Source: Bacillus sp. 1NLA3E (GTDB lineage: Bacteria; Bacillota; Bacilli; Bacillales; Cytobacillaceae). From it: DNA of 64,000 nucleotides. Location: positions 2,142,001 to 2,206,000 of the forward strand of contig NC_021171.1 of assembly GCF_000242895.2 (NCBI RefSeq). The letters are read 5' to 3'. The notes under the pieces were generated by a model, which saw nothing but the letters and a program-made list of their open reading frames with translations, searched no databases and was not told the origin of the DNA. Of the stretch, positions 27,101-36,200 are shown one piece after another. A program made the position numbers and the translations under genes. Positions within the stretch are counted from its first letter, which is position 1, and every line of letters starts with the position of its first letter.

Positions 27101-29695
27101 ATGGCTGTAAAAGAAAAAACGTTAAAAGAAACTCAATCAGTAGAAGAAACTATTAATCGCCTTGTCGAAAATGGACTAAAAGCATTAAAGGAATTTAGAC
27201 AACTGGATCAAGCGCAAGTTGATGTAATTGTGGAAAAAATGGCAGTTGCGGGATTAGATCAGCATATGCCTCTTGCAAAACTCGCAGTTGAAGAAACAGG
27301 TCGAGGCGTATACGAAGACAAGATTATCAAAAATATTTTTGCAACTGAATACATATATAACGGTATTAAAGATAACAAAACAGTTGGATATATCAACGAA
27401 GATAAACATGCAGGTACCTATACAATAGCTGAACCTATCGGGGTCATTGCAGGAGTTACTCCAATCACGAATCCTACATCGACCACAATGTTCAAATCAA
27501 TTATTACTGCGAAAACGCGAAATCCTATTATTTTTGCTTTCCATCCATCTGCTCAAAGATGTAGCAGTGAGGCAGCAAGAGTAGTACGTGATGCCGCTAT
27601 CGCTGCAGGCGCTCCCGAACATTGCATTCAATGGATCGAAGCTCCATCTTTAGAAGCAACCAAACTATTAATGAACCATCCAAAAATTTCACTTATTTTA
27701 GCAACTGGTGGCTCTGGTATGGTTAAATCAGCGTATAGCTCTGGTAAACCAGCACTTGGTGTTGGACCAGGTAACGTACCGTGTTATATTGAAAAATCTG
27801 CTAACATCAGACGAGCAGTAAATGATTTAATTTTATCAAAAACATTTGATAATGGAATGATTTGTGCATCTGAGCAAGCGGTAATCATTGATAAAGAGAT
27901 CTATGCGGATGTAAAAAAAGAAATGATTGCTAACGATTGTTACTTTTTAACTGAAGAAGAAAAGAAAATGGTAGAAAAGCTTGTTATTAATGAAAACACA
28001 TGTGCTGTAAATGCCGAAATAGTTGGAAGACCTGCACCTGAAATTGCCCGTCTAGCTGGGGTGATTGTTCCTGAATCAGTAAAGATATTAGTTGCTGAAT
28101 TAAAGGGAGTTGGAGCAAATTATCCGCTATCACGTGAAAAGTTAAGCCCAGTTCTAGCTTGTTATAAAGTGAACAGTTTAGAGGAAGGGTTGACAAGAGC
28201 GGAAGAAATGCTAGCATTTGGTGGTTTAGGACATTCAGCTGTTCTTCATAGCAATGATGATGAAGTAATAAAACAGTTTGGATATAGAATGCAAGCAGGC
28301 CGTATTATTCTGAATGCTCCATCATCGCAAGGAGCAATCGGGGATATTTATAATGCATACATTCCATCGCTAACTCTTGGTTGTGGATCCTATGGTGGAA
28401 ACTCTGTTTCTACAAACGTTGGAACCGTTCATTTGGTTAATACAAAAATGATGGCAAAGAGAAATACGAATATGCAATGGTTTAAAATTCCACCAAAATT
28501 GTTTTTCTATAAACACAGCACACAGTATTTGGCGAAAATGGAAGGTATCTCAAGGGCTATAATTGTAACGGATCCAGGTATGGTGAAATTAGGGTATGTC
28601 GATACAATTCTTCATTACCTGAAACAACGTACTAACCAGGTAGCTGTAGAAATTTTCTCTGAAGTAGAGCCGGATCCATCGCTCGACACTGTTGTAAAAG
28701 GTGTAGAAAAGATGATAAACTTCCAGCCAGATGTTATTATCGCACTTGGCGGCGGCTCTGCAATGGATGCTGCGAAAGGAATGCACTTATTCTATGAGCA
28801 TCCAGAGGTCGATTTCTTTGGTATTAAACAGAAGTTCCTGGATATTCGAAAAAGAGTTGTAAAGTTTCCGAAATCTGGTACAAAAACAAAATTTGTTGCG
28901 ATCCCTACTACATCTGGAACTGGGTCAGAGGTAACATCTTTCTCTGTTATCACTGACAAAAAAGTAGGCATGAAGTATCCGCTGGCTGATTACGAGTTAA
29001 CACCAGATGTAGCGATCATTGACCCGCAATTTGTTATGACAGTACCGAAGGCAATCACTGCTGATACAGGGATGGATGTACTCACCCATGCGATTGAAGC
29101 TTATGTTTCAGTGTTCGCAAATGACTACACTGACGGATTAGCAATGAAAGCAATCCAACTAGTGTTCGAATATCTTCCAAAAGCATACCATAATGGAAGT
29201 GATGAATTAGCTCGTGAAAAAATGCATAATGCATCTACAATCGCAGGAATGGCGTTTACGAATGCATTCTTGGGTATCAATCACAGCTTAGCACACAAGC
29301 TTGGCTCTGAATTCCATATTCCACATGGACGTGCTAATACGATCGTGTTGCCACATGTAATTCGCTATAATGCTTCGAAACCAACAAAATTTGTTGGATT
29401 CCCACATTATGAAAGATTTATCGCTCATGAAAGATATGCTGAAATTGCTAGAATGCTTGGCTTACCAGCTAGCACAACTCAAGAAGGCGTTGAAAGCCTA
29501 GTCCAAGCCATTATTAAAATGACAAAGGAATTTGGAATGCCGACTACTCTTGAAGCAGCCGGAGTTGACAAAAAAGAGTTTGACCAGAAAGTAGACTGGT
29601 TAGCAGAACGTGCATTTGAGGACCAATGTACTACTGCAAATCCTAGATATCCACTTGTAACTGAACTAGCTGGTATCTACCGTAAAGCGTTTTAA
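27101..29695 (+). CDS. adhE: Bifunctional acetaldehyde-CoA/alcohol dehydrogenase
   Basis: An 864-residue two-domain enzyme that reduces acetyl-CoA to acetaldehyde and then ethanol, regenerating NAD+ in fermentation. The N-terminal aldehyde dehydrogenase domain (about 1-440) has catalytic Cys in NGMICASEQAVI. The C-terminal iron-dependent alcohol dehydrogenase domain (about 455-864) has the NAD loop GGGSAMDAAKG and metal ligands in DTGMDVLTHAIEAY and NHSLAHKLGSEFHIPHGRAN. ATG 27101 follows ATGGGGGGTACC; a GTG at 27011 in the same frame is longer but overlaps the cre site and has no good ribosome site. CcpA control is inferred from that site. Confidence 0.95.
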   Translation: MAVKEKTLKETQSVEETINRLVENGLKALKEFRQLDQAQVDVIVEKMAVAGLDQHMPLAKLAVEETGRGVYEDKIIKNIFATEYIYNGIKDNKTVGYINEDKHAGTYTIAEPIGVIAGVTPITNPTSTTMFKSIITAKTRNPIIFAFHPSAQRCSSEAARVVRDAAIAAGAPEHCIQWIEAPSLEATKLLMNHPKISLILATGGSGMVKSAYSSGKPALGVGPGNVPCYIEKSANIRRAVNDLILSKTFDNGMICASEQAVIIDKEIYADVKKEMIANDCYFLTEEEKKMVEKLVINENTCAVNAEIVGRPAPEIARLAGVIVPESVKILVAELKGVGANYPLSREKLSPVLACYKVNSLEEGLTRAEEMLAFGGLGHSAVLHSNDDEVIKQFGYRMQAGRIILNAPSSQGAIGDIYNAYIPSLTLGCGSYGGNSVSTNVGTVHLVNTKMMAKRNTNMQWFKIPPKLFFYKHSTQYLAKMEGISRAIIVTDPGMVKLGYVDTILHYLKQRTNQVAVEIFSEVEPDPSLDTVVKGVEKMINFQPDVIIALGGGSAMDAAKGMHLFYEHPEVDFFGIKQKFLDIRKRVVKFPKSGTKTKFVAIPTTSGTGSEVTSFSVITDKKVGMKYPLADYELTPDVAIIDPQFVMTVPKAITADTGMDVLTHAIEAYVSVFANDYTDGLAMKAIQLVFEYLPKAYHNGSDELAREKMHNASTIAGMAFTNAFLGINHSLAHKLGSEFHIPHGRANTIVLPHVIRYNASKPTKFVGFPHYERFIAHERYAEIARMLGLPASTTQEGVESLVQAIIKMTKEFGMPTTLEAAGVDKKEFDQKVDWLAERAFEDQCTTANPRYPLVTELAGIYRKAF

Positions 29696-29708
29696 CAAAA
29701 TCCAGTAT

Positions 29709-29740
29709 GAAACCTTGCCAGATATCGGCAAGGTTTTTTC
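29709..29740 (+). terminator. Terminator of adhE
   Basis: AACCTTGCC-AGATATC-GGCAAGGTT followed by TTTTC. Confidence 0.9.
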
Positions 29741-29783
29741 TAAGTCTTAATTTTTAAACAAAAATCAGATACAAGATTATTTT

Positions 29784-29817
29784 ATCCACAGTCTTTCCTA
29801 TAAGACTGTGGTTTTTG
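29784..29817 (+). terminator. Second terminator downstream of adhE
   Basis: CCACAGTCTT-TCCTAT-AAGACTGTGG followed by TTTTTG. It is the second of two tandem terminators and could back up the first. Confidence 0.8.
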
Positions 29818-29937
29818 TTATTGGGCACCCATAAAAAAGAATTTTAATAGATTTCTTTGAATTTTTTGGGTGTAGACGAAGCTTCTACATCGGAGTATAG
29901 TAATCTGCATGAGTTAAGGTAAAACAGGAGGAACTAT

Positions 29938-30843
29938 ATGTTTGGATTAGCGTTGCCTAAATCATTCTTGCAGATGAATACTATATTTATTTCGATTTTA
30001 ATAGAAGCCTTACCATTTGTTACATTGGGAGTGTTAATTTCTGGAGTTATCCAGATTTTTCTAACGGAAGAAATGATTGCTAAAATTATCCCGAAAAATA
30101 GGATACTGGCAGTACTTTTTGCTAGTTTTTTAGGTTTTTTCTTTCCTTCATGTGAATGTGGAATAGTTCCCATTGTCCGGAGACTTGTATCGAAAGGTGT
30201 ACCAATTTCAGCCGGAATTTCTTTTATGTTAACAGCACCTATTATTAATCCGGTTGTTTTATTTGCAACTTATGTTGCGTTCGGAAGCAGCTGGAGAATG
30301 GCGCTTTACAGAGCAGGTGGAGCAATTATTGTCTCCGTAATAGTTGGCATTTTTCTGGCCTATTTTTATAAAGGGAATCCTTTAAAAGAGCTAGACAATG
30401 AAAAGCATGACCATCATAGTCATTCACATGAACCTATAAGATATTCATTTTTTAAGAAAATTTGGATGACATTAGAACATGCTGTTGATGAGTTTTTCTC
30501 AATGGGGAAATATTTAGTTGTCGGTTCTTTAATAGCTTCGGCGGTGCAAACATATGTTAAAACTTCAACACTAGTTTCTATTGGTCACGGACCAGTTTCT
30601 TCATCTTTGGTAATGATGGCGTTGGCATTTATTCTTTCTTTGTGCTCAGAGGCAGACGCATTTATCGCTTCCTCATTTAGAACCACTTTTGCAACAGGAT
30701 CATTATTAGCCTTTTTGGTATTTGGTCCAATGGTTGATATGAAGAATTTGATGATGATGCTGGCTACATTTAAAAAGCGTCTTGTTCTCATGACTGTTTC
30801 TGTTGTGATAGTAGTTGTTTTTGTTTACTCATTGTTCTTCTAA
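29938..30843 (+). CDS. ycgR: Permease of the YcgR/YraQ (UPF0718) family
   Basis: A 301-residue membrane protein with about eight helices. It carries the family motif FFPSCECGIVPI (about residues 69-80, with two Cys) and MLTAPIINPVVL. A His-rich cytoplasmic loop, HDHHSHSHE (about 158-166), suggests metal handling. Members occur with a TIGR03943 partner, here the next gene, 12 bp downstream. The transported substrate is not established. ACAGGAGGAACTAT precedes the ATG. Confidence 0.85.
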   Translation: MFGLALPKSFLQMNTIFISILIEALPFVTLGVLISGVIQIFLTEEMIAKIIPKNRILAVLFASFLGFFFPSCECGIVPIVRRLVSKGVPISAGISFMLTAPIINPVVLFATYVAFGSSWRMALYRAGGAIIVSVIVGIFLAYFYKGNPLKELDNEKHDHHSHSHEPIRYSFFKKIWMTLEHAVDEFFSMGKYLVVGSLIASAVQTYVKTSTLVSIGHGPVSSSLVMMALAFILSLCSEADAFIASSFRTTFATGSLLAFLVFGPMVDMKNLMMMLATFKKRLVLMTVSVVIVVVFVYSLFF

Positions 30844-30855
30844 GGAGCGGTTATT

Positions 30856-31698
30856 ATGTTTAGAGGTCTAACATTAATTGGTTTTATATATTTACTCTTT
30901 AGTTTGCATCTTACAGGTGATATTAGTAAATATATTAATATGCAATATTCATACCTTTCAGTGATGGCTGGCTATGCTTTATTAATACTAGCGATTGTCC
31001 ATTTAGTGATGATGATCAAGGACGATCCCAAAAAATCTGATTGCGATCATCACGATCACCATCACTCAAAAGAGGGCAAATGGTATAAAAAACTTGTGGT
31101 TTATCCTATCTTTTTCTTTCCGATTATTTCTGGTTTGTTTTTACCTATTGCGACTCTTGATTCGAACATTGTTAAGGCAAAAGGTTTTCATTTCCCTATT
31201 TATGATGAAGGAAAAGGTGATCCTTTTATGCAACAACAGTTTTTGCGGCCAGATACGAGTGTTTATTATGGCAAAGAAGCTTACGATAGTCTTATAAATA
31301 ATGAAAAGAAAAAATATGTCAATCTAAACACGATCGAATTAAATGATAAAAACTATTTAAAAGGGATGGAGACAATTTATAACTTTCCTGGAGATTTTTT
31401 AGGGAAAGAAGTAGAATTTAAGGGCTTTGCTTTTAACGATCCAGAAACAAAAAACAAAAGTCAGATTTTTGTTTTCCGATTTGGCGTCATCCATTGTATT
31501 GCTGATTCAGGCGTTTTTGGAATGCTTGTCCAATTGCCTGATGGGATAAAATTAAAAAATGACCAGTGGATTATTGTTAAAGGAAAAATATCTTCGATTT
31601 ATTATCAGCCATTTAAAACCAATATCCCGTACCTTCAAGTAGAAGATATGAAAAACACCTCCGCACCAAAGGAACAATATGTGTATAGAGGGTATTGA
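30856..31698 (+). CDS. ycgQ: TIGR03943-type permease subunit, YcgQ-like
   Basis: A 280-residue protein with two N-terminal membrane helices (about 2-20 and 32-52), a His-rich segment CDHHDHHHSKEG (about 62-73), a third helix (about 80-102), and a large extracytoplasmic domain. It is the usual partner of YcgR-type permeases. The ribosome site AAGGAGCGG lies just before the ATG. Together with ycgR it likely forms a two-component membrane complex. The His-rich loops and the adjacent ZnuA suggest, without proving, a role with zinc or another transition metal. Confidence 0.83.
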   Translation: MFRGLTLIGFIYLLFSLHLTGDISKYINMQYSYLSVMAGYALLILAIVHLVMMIKDDPKKSDCDHHDHHHSKEGKWYKKLVVYPIFFFPIISGLFLPIATLDSNIVKAKGFHFPIYDEGKGDPFMQQQFLRPDTSVYYGKEAYDSLINNEKKKYVNLNTIELNDKNYLKGMETIYNFPGDFLGKEVEFKGFAFNDPETKNKSQIFVFRFGVIHCIADSGVFGMLVQLPDGIKLKNDQWIIVKGKISSIYYQPFKTNIPYLQVEDMKNTSAPKEQYVYRGY

Positions 31699-31728
31699 TA
31701 TGAGAAATAAAAGAGATTCATAATATTT

Positions 31729-31775
31729 TTAAAGGGAAAATCATGGTTGGAGGGACCGTGAGTTTTTCCCTTTTA
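31729..31775 (+). terminator. Probable terminator of the ycgRQ operon
   Basis: AAAGGGAAAA and TTTTTCCCTTT form the stem, with an inner TGGT/GACC pairing, then TTTT. Confidence 0.6.
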
Positions 31776-31926
31776 AATCCAACTATACAACAACCTATGG
31801 ATTAATGTTAATCGGGTACATTCTTTTTGTCGTACTTTGATTGCAGTAGAATAACCTTTTAACTGTTAATCTAGCATGTTAATTTCTAAAAAGAATTGAC
31901 TTTATAGGATACTCATATTATTATTT

Positions 31927-31947
31927 AATTCGTAATAATTCCGATTT
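31927..31947 (+). promoter_or_regulatory. Zur box 1 upstream of znuA-like gene
   Basis: The 21-mer at 31927-31947 agrees with the Bacillus Zur consensus (AAATCGTAATNATTACGATTT) at 19 of 21 positions. Zinc-dependent repression is expected. Confidence 0.75.
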
Positions 31948-31997
31948 GTACCTTTAAAAAAGTAGCAATGTTTCTAAATTAGTTTTTTTTATTTCGT

Positions 31998-32018
31998 AAA
32001 TCGGAATCGTTCCAATTT
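31998..32018 (+). promoter_or_regulatory. Zur box 2 upstream of znuA-like gene
   Basis: A second Zur-like 21-mer, about 17 of 21 positions matching, ends 20 bp before the start codon. It overlaps the expected leader, which would strengthen repression. Confidence 0.6.
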
Positions 32019-32038
32019 ATGAAAGGAAGGTGAAAGAA

Positions 32039-32974
32039 GTGAAAAAATTCATAGTTACAACCATTATATTTTTAGTGATACTAAGCGGTTGCACGAATGT
32101 AAGTCAGACGAAAGGTGAGATTAGCAAAGAAGGATCAAAGAAACTACAAATCGTTACGTCCTTTTATCCAATCTATTATTTTACAAAACAAGTTGCCGGT
32201 AAAAATGCAAATGTTGACCTTGTTATACCAAATGGAGTGGAACCCCATGAATGGGAACCATCTGTCAAAGATATGGCAAAAATTCAGGATGCTGACGTAT
32301 TCGTATACAACAGTAGATATTTTGAAACATGGGTAAGTAAAGTGCTAAAAAGTATGGATTCATCAAAATTAGAAGTATTAGAAGCTTCAAAGGGTATCCA
32401 ACTTTTAGATGGACATATAGAAGGTGATCAGCATAAGGGGAATGGTACGAGTAAAGATCCTCATGTATGGCTATCACCGGTTTTAGCGCAACAAGAGGTC
32501 GACAATATTGCTAAGACATTGGAGAAGAGTGATCCTAAAAATAAAGTACAATACGCTAAAAATGCAGCCACTTTTAAAGCAAAGCTTGTAGATCTCGATA
32601 AGTTATACAAAGAAACAATTGAAAAAGCAGATCAAAAAGAGTTTGTTACCCAACATGCGGCATTTCAATATTTATCAAAACAATATGGATTAACACAGAT
32701 CCCTATTGCAGGGCTTTCACCTGAAGTAGAACCAACCCTCGGTAAATTAGAGGAATTAGCTAAATTAACAGAAGAAAAAAATATTCATGTAATTTACTTT
32801 GAAGGACTAACATCCTCAAAAGTAGCACAAACTTTAGCAAATGAAATAGGTGCTGAAACCGAAGTGTTAAATCCACTAGAAGGATTAACCAAAGATGAAA
32901 AGGAACATGGTTTAGATTATATTGGCGTTATGGAAAAAAATTTAGAGGCATTAAAAAGATCAATATATAAATAA
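32039..32974 (+). CDS. znuA: Zinc ABC transporter substrate-binding lipoprotein, ZnuA-like
   Basis: A 311-residue cluster A-I binding protein. The signal peptide ends in the lipobox LSGC with lipidated Cys18. Zinc ligands are His residues in EPHEWEPS, DPHVWLSP and TQHAAFQYL, in the usual order. The His-rich loop is short, unlike many ZnuA. GTG 32039 is preferred to GTG 32030 because AAAGGAAGG needs spacing. No permease or ATPase gene is adjacent, so it must use partners encoded elsewhere. Two Zur boxes precede it. Confidence 0.9.
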   Translation: MKKFIVTTIIFLVILSGCTNVSQTKGEISKEGSKKLQIVTSFYPIYYFTKQVAGKNANVDLVIPNGVEPHEWEPSVKDMAKIQDADVFVYNSRYFETWVSKVLKSMDSSKLEVLEASKGIQLLDGHIEGDQHKGNGTSKDPHVWLSPVLAQQEVDNIAKTLEKSDPKNKVQYAKNAATFKAKLVDLDKLYKETIEKADQKEFVTQHAAFQYLSKQYGLTQIPIAGLSPEVEPTLGKLEELAKLTEEKNIHVIYFEGLTSSKVAQTLANEIGAETEVLNPLEGLTKDEKEHGLDYIGVMEKNLEALKRSIYK

Positions 32975-33028
32975 GGTTAAACATTGATTGCATGATTTTC
33001 CATTCTTTGTGGGGGAGCCCTTATATTT

Positions 33029-33054
33029 GGGAAGGTGTACGCACCTTCCCATTT
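33029..33054 (+). terminator. Terminator of znuA-like gene
   Basis: GGGAAGGTG-TACG-CACCTTCCC followed by ATTTGTTTATTT. Confidence 0.7.
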
Positions 33055-33069
33055 GTTTATTTAGAGTTT

Positions 33070-33255
33070 TTAAGAGCGCTGTATCGTAGAAGTAGAGAAA
33101 CCTTTGATCATCCTTTGTAAATTCCGATGTGATTCTCTTAATTTAATTGTCTCTTCGATGATTCTTTGGAATCCTTCCAAATCTTTATCAGATGCATTTA
33201 ATAAGGAATTAGGAATCCCTTCGACGATTTGTTGTAGGGTTAAATCCATCGCCAC
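33070..33255 (-). CDS. Small hypothetical protein, about 61 aa
   Basis: A small helical, charged protein containing DLTLQQIVEGIPNSLLNAS and ending with Ser/Thr-rich residues. GTG 33255 lies 8 bp after AAAGGTGG, and ATG 33249 is an alternative. A longer GTG at 33267 overlaps that site. No membrane helix. I do not recognise it; the pattern of amphipathic helices resembles small Bacillus regulatory or spore-associated proteins. Confidence 0.55.
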   Translation of the reverse strand: MAMDLTLQQIVEGIPNSLLNASDKDLEGFQRIIEETIKLRESHRNLQRMIKGFSTSTIQRS

Positions 33256-33552
33256 GGCAAAAACCACCTTTCAACTTATTCATTTATCATTTATTTCGTC
33301 TTCTTTATTATTTGAGGATGAAGGGCGTTTTTCCTGCAAACAACTTAATAAACTTCTCTACATTTCTCTCCATTTTGCATGAGTGATAGAGAAATTTTTT
33401 CTGAAACATACAAATTACGACGGGGAATTATTAGTTTATTCTAAAATTTGTAGAAAATTAATAGCATTTAAACTAGAAATAACCTATGCTAGAACATGAG
33501 TCTTTCAAGAAGTAAACCATTATAACAAAATGAGACATATTTTTAATCCTTT

Positions 33553-33569
33553 TGTAACATGACTGGAAC
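33553..33569 (+). promoter_or_regulatory. WalR-like box upstream of the 3D-domain protein
   Basis: TGTAAC-ATGAC-TGGAAC matches the two-hexamer WalR pattern (TGTWAH-N5-TGTWAH) except one base. A -10 TATAAC at 33580-33585 follows. WalR controls 3D-domain and CwlO-type wall hydrolases in B. subtilis, which fits the downstream gene. Confidence 0.5.
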
Positions 33570-33608
33570 ATTATTTTGGTATAACTAGATACATAGGGGA
33601 AGAGGTGT

Positions 33609-34703
33609 ATGCAGATTAAAAAGCGTATGATTCTCATAATGTCCACATTGATGTTGTGTAGTTCAGGTTCGGCTGCGGTTTATGCCCAAACAACTAACAC
33701 AGAAGCTTTACAAAATATCCAGCAGGATCTTGAGCAAAAGACTAAAGAAAAAGATTCTATTAATCAGGATATCGAAAAAATTAAACAAGAAGTGGACTCT
33801 TTAAATACATATATTACAGAGAATAAAGAGGCCATGGCAAACACGCAGAAAAAAATTGATTTATTAAATCAACTCATTGAAGAGAAAAAAGAGGAAATTG
33901 TAACGCTTGAGGATAAAATTTTCACCCGTAAAGAAGTCATGAAGAAAAGGCTTGTAGCTCTTCAGCATGATAGTAATGTTAATTTAGCTATTAAAGTTTT
34001 ATTGGATTCTAAAAGCTTCGGAGACTTCATCGAACGTGCAAGCGCTGTCAGCACTCTTTTTAATGCAGACAAGGATATTTTAACAGCACAGCAAGACGAT
34101 CTAAGGCTGATTGAAGAAAATAAAAAAGAAATTGATAAGCAACAACAAAGTTTAGAAGAGGAACAAAAGCTTGTTGCAAAACAACAGGCAGACCTTAATC
34201 AAAACTTACAAAAAAGGCAAGAGAGTTTAACTATACTACAAGATAAATATAGTCAAATTTCACAACAAATGGAGGTCGACCAGCAGCAAAAAACGGGCAT
34301 CGAAGCCGAGTTAAAAGCTGCTCAAGACAAGATTCGCATTGAACAAGAAGAGGCAAATAAAAGGGCAGCATCTGCTACGGTGGCCAATTCGTCAACCACA
34401 TCAGATCAAGTGGGTACCGGCCAAGAAATGTACGTCACTGCCACTGCATACAGTCCAGAAGAATCTGGAGCGATTACGGTATTGGGATACAATATTCGTG
34501 AGAATCCTAATATGAAATTGATTGCGGTTGACCCATCCGTTATCCCATTAGGAAAAAGGGTATGGGTTGAAGGATATGGCGAGGCTATTGCAGGAGATAA
34601 AGGGTCTGCAATTGTTGGACATAAAATCGATGTATTAATGCCAACAAAGGCACAGGCTTTATCCTGGGGCAGAAAGACCGTCAAAATTGTTATTTTAGAC
34701 TAG
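33609..34703 (+). CDS. Secreted coiled-coil protein with C-terminal 3D domain (cell-wall enzyme)
   Basis: A 364-residue exported protein. The signal peptide (about 1-26) ends AAVYAQ. A long coiled coil (about 30-250) resembles the PcsB/CwlO N-terminal segment. The C-terminal 3D domain (about 270-364) has the three conserved Asp residues in AVDPSVIPLG, GDKGSAIVGH and KIDVLM, the active centre of the RpfB/YocH/MltA-like fold. Such proteins cleave or remodel peptidoglycan. The start is preceded by GGGGAAGAGG. The WalR-like box upstream fits this role. Confidence 0.88.
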   Translation: MQIKKRMILIMSTLMLCSSGSAAVYAQTTNTEALQNIQQDLEQKTKEKDSINQDIEKIKQEVDSLNTYITENKEAMANTQKKIDLLNQLIEEKKEEIVTLEDKIFTRKEVMKKRLVALQHDSNVNLAIKVLLDSKSFGDFIERASAVSTLFNADKDILTAQQDDLRLIEENKKEIDKQQQSLEEEQKLVAKQQADLNQNLQKRQESLTILQDKYSQISQQMEVDQQQKTGIEAELKAAQDKIRIEQEEANKRAASATVANSSTTSDQVGTGQEMYVTATAYSPEESGAITVLGYNIRENPNMKLIAVDPSVIPLGKRVWVEGYGEAIAGDKGSAIVGHKIDVLMPTKAQALSWGRKTVKIVILD

Positions 34704-34725
34704 TCTATTATAGGAAAATCATAGA

Positions 34726-34784
34726 AAAAGGCAGCTGCTACTCAATGCATACTTATTTGTGCATTGAGTAGCAGCTGCCTTTTT
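34726..34784 (+). terminator. Strong terminator, long perfect hairpin
   Basis: A stem of about 23 bp (AAAAGGCAGCTGCTACTCAA and its complement) with a short loop, then TTTT. It is symmetrical enough to serve both directions. Confidence 0.9.
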
Positions 34785-34837
34785 GATGTTTGTCTAAAAC
34801 TATGTTCAGAAAAAATAATAGGATTCGTGAGACCATA

Positions 34838-34981
34838 TTAAATCTTACTAATTTCATTTTCTTTAACTAATAACACTTTTCTTGGGTTATTTTCACTCTT
34901 GATTTCATATTGTCCATTTTTATAATCGTAAAAAATACGATAAACATTTCCTGAGAAAAGAACTTTATCTTTAATAGCCAT
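34838..34981 (-). CDS. Small hypothetical protein, 47 aa
   Basis: The frame starts MAIKDKVLFSGNVYRIFYDY at 34981 with GAAGGAGTGCTAAAT before it, a strong ribosome site. It ends VKENEISKI. The alternating hydrophobic pattern suggests a small beta-sheet protein. I do not recognise it, but the start region and composition support a real gene. Confidence 0.65.
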   Translation of the reverse strand: MAIKDKVLFSGNVYRIFYDYKNGQYEIKSENNPRKVLLVKENEISKI

Positions 34982-35345
34982 ATTTAGCACTCCTTCATTC
35001 ATATTGTTAATTTCACTTTAAACCATTTTTATGAATCATGTTATTCTTTTGTTAGGTTATCTGACAATGAATTTATATTAGTTTCTGATAAAATTATTAT
35101 GTAAACTATAATTTTCCCTTATTTTTAATCTGTATTTGGTCCAATCTAGCAAGTGTAGAGGGTACTGGAATGAGCAAATCATGTAAGGGAAGGAGGATGA
35201 TGTTCTTTACTTTCAAGGGCAATGGACAGGATGGGTCATGACCTTGCCCGAATGTCATTCTAATTGGGTATTCTTATCCACTGCTAAACCACCAGTTATT
35301 GTTACATAATCGAAATGCAGCTGAAATATAAACGTTATTAATGTT
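34982..35345. other. Intergenic, no gene supported
   Basis: AT-rich DNA. A strong ribosome-like GGAAGGAGGATG at about 35190-35201 precedes only a 14-codon frame. I see no hairpin or named motif. Confidence 0.4.
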
Positions 35346-36043
35346 TTATAAGAAAACTTTTTCCATCTGTATTGGCTTAAGAGCATTCGAATGATTAATA
35401 TAGATAAAGGCATCATACCGCTGCGATATAACGGAAGGAACATAGTTACCGTATTGTTCGTGTTTTGGATTGTAAACAACCCCAATTGCTCTATGACCGA
35501 TCACATGATTGAATATATGTTTATTTTCATCATTAAATATTAAGAATTTGTCATGAGGTCCTGAGTTGTACAACAAATCCTTCCAACTTCCTGTTTGGGC
35601 TGGGGGAGTAATCATTTGTTTAAAGTCAACACCCCACTGATCTGCAGCAATGACAGTTCCGCGATGTGTTCCAAATCCTATGATAAAAAGTTGGTCTTGC
35701 CCTTGCTGTTCTCCTAATATTTGACCTACGTTAACCATTCCTTCATCGGCCATGTCTGTTGCCCTCGCATCCCCAACGTGAGTATTGTGTTCCCAGATAA
35801 TTCCTTTTGCCTTATTTTCATAAAACTGATCAATTTTATTGATTACTTCTACCATGTGACGATCACGAATATTCCATGATTCAGTATCATTTAGAACAAT
35901 TGTTCTGTAATAATGTTCTGCATTTGCTGTAATAAGTGCATTTACTTAAAGGTTAAAACTATTTTCTTCTGCATTTTTCCCTTTTCCCTTATTTAAGCAA
36001 ATTTCTGTTAATAGTTTGACTACCTCATCATGACACCCTTCGG

Positions 36044-36200
36044 ATTGAACTACCCCTCCTTAACACCCTTCCGGGTTGTTTGAAGAAGGGGATTCCTAAG
36101 AACACCAGTGTATCCACCAGTTATTGATTAGGCGATCCCCGCAGTCCCTGCGGTTAGAAGTCTTAGGGATTCGTTTTTAAGATTGATTCCTGCGTTAATA
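36044..36200 (-). ncRNA. Possible omega RNA at the right end of the TnpB element
   Basis: In TnpB systems the RNA scaffold covers the 3' end of tnpB and the element end, and the guide comes from flanking DNA. Here the segment after the tnpB stop forms hairpins (CCCCTTCTTC...GGAGGGG) up to the junction. The guide would then be host sequence starting CCGAAGGGTG. Assignment is by position and analogy only. Confidence 0.4.

Noticed and set aside
35190-35240. Strong ribosome-like site followed by a 14-codon frame
   Set aside because: The frame is too short and has no recognisable sequence.
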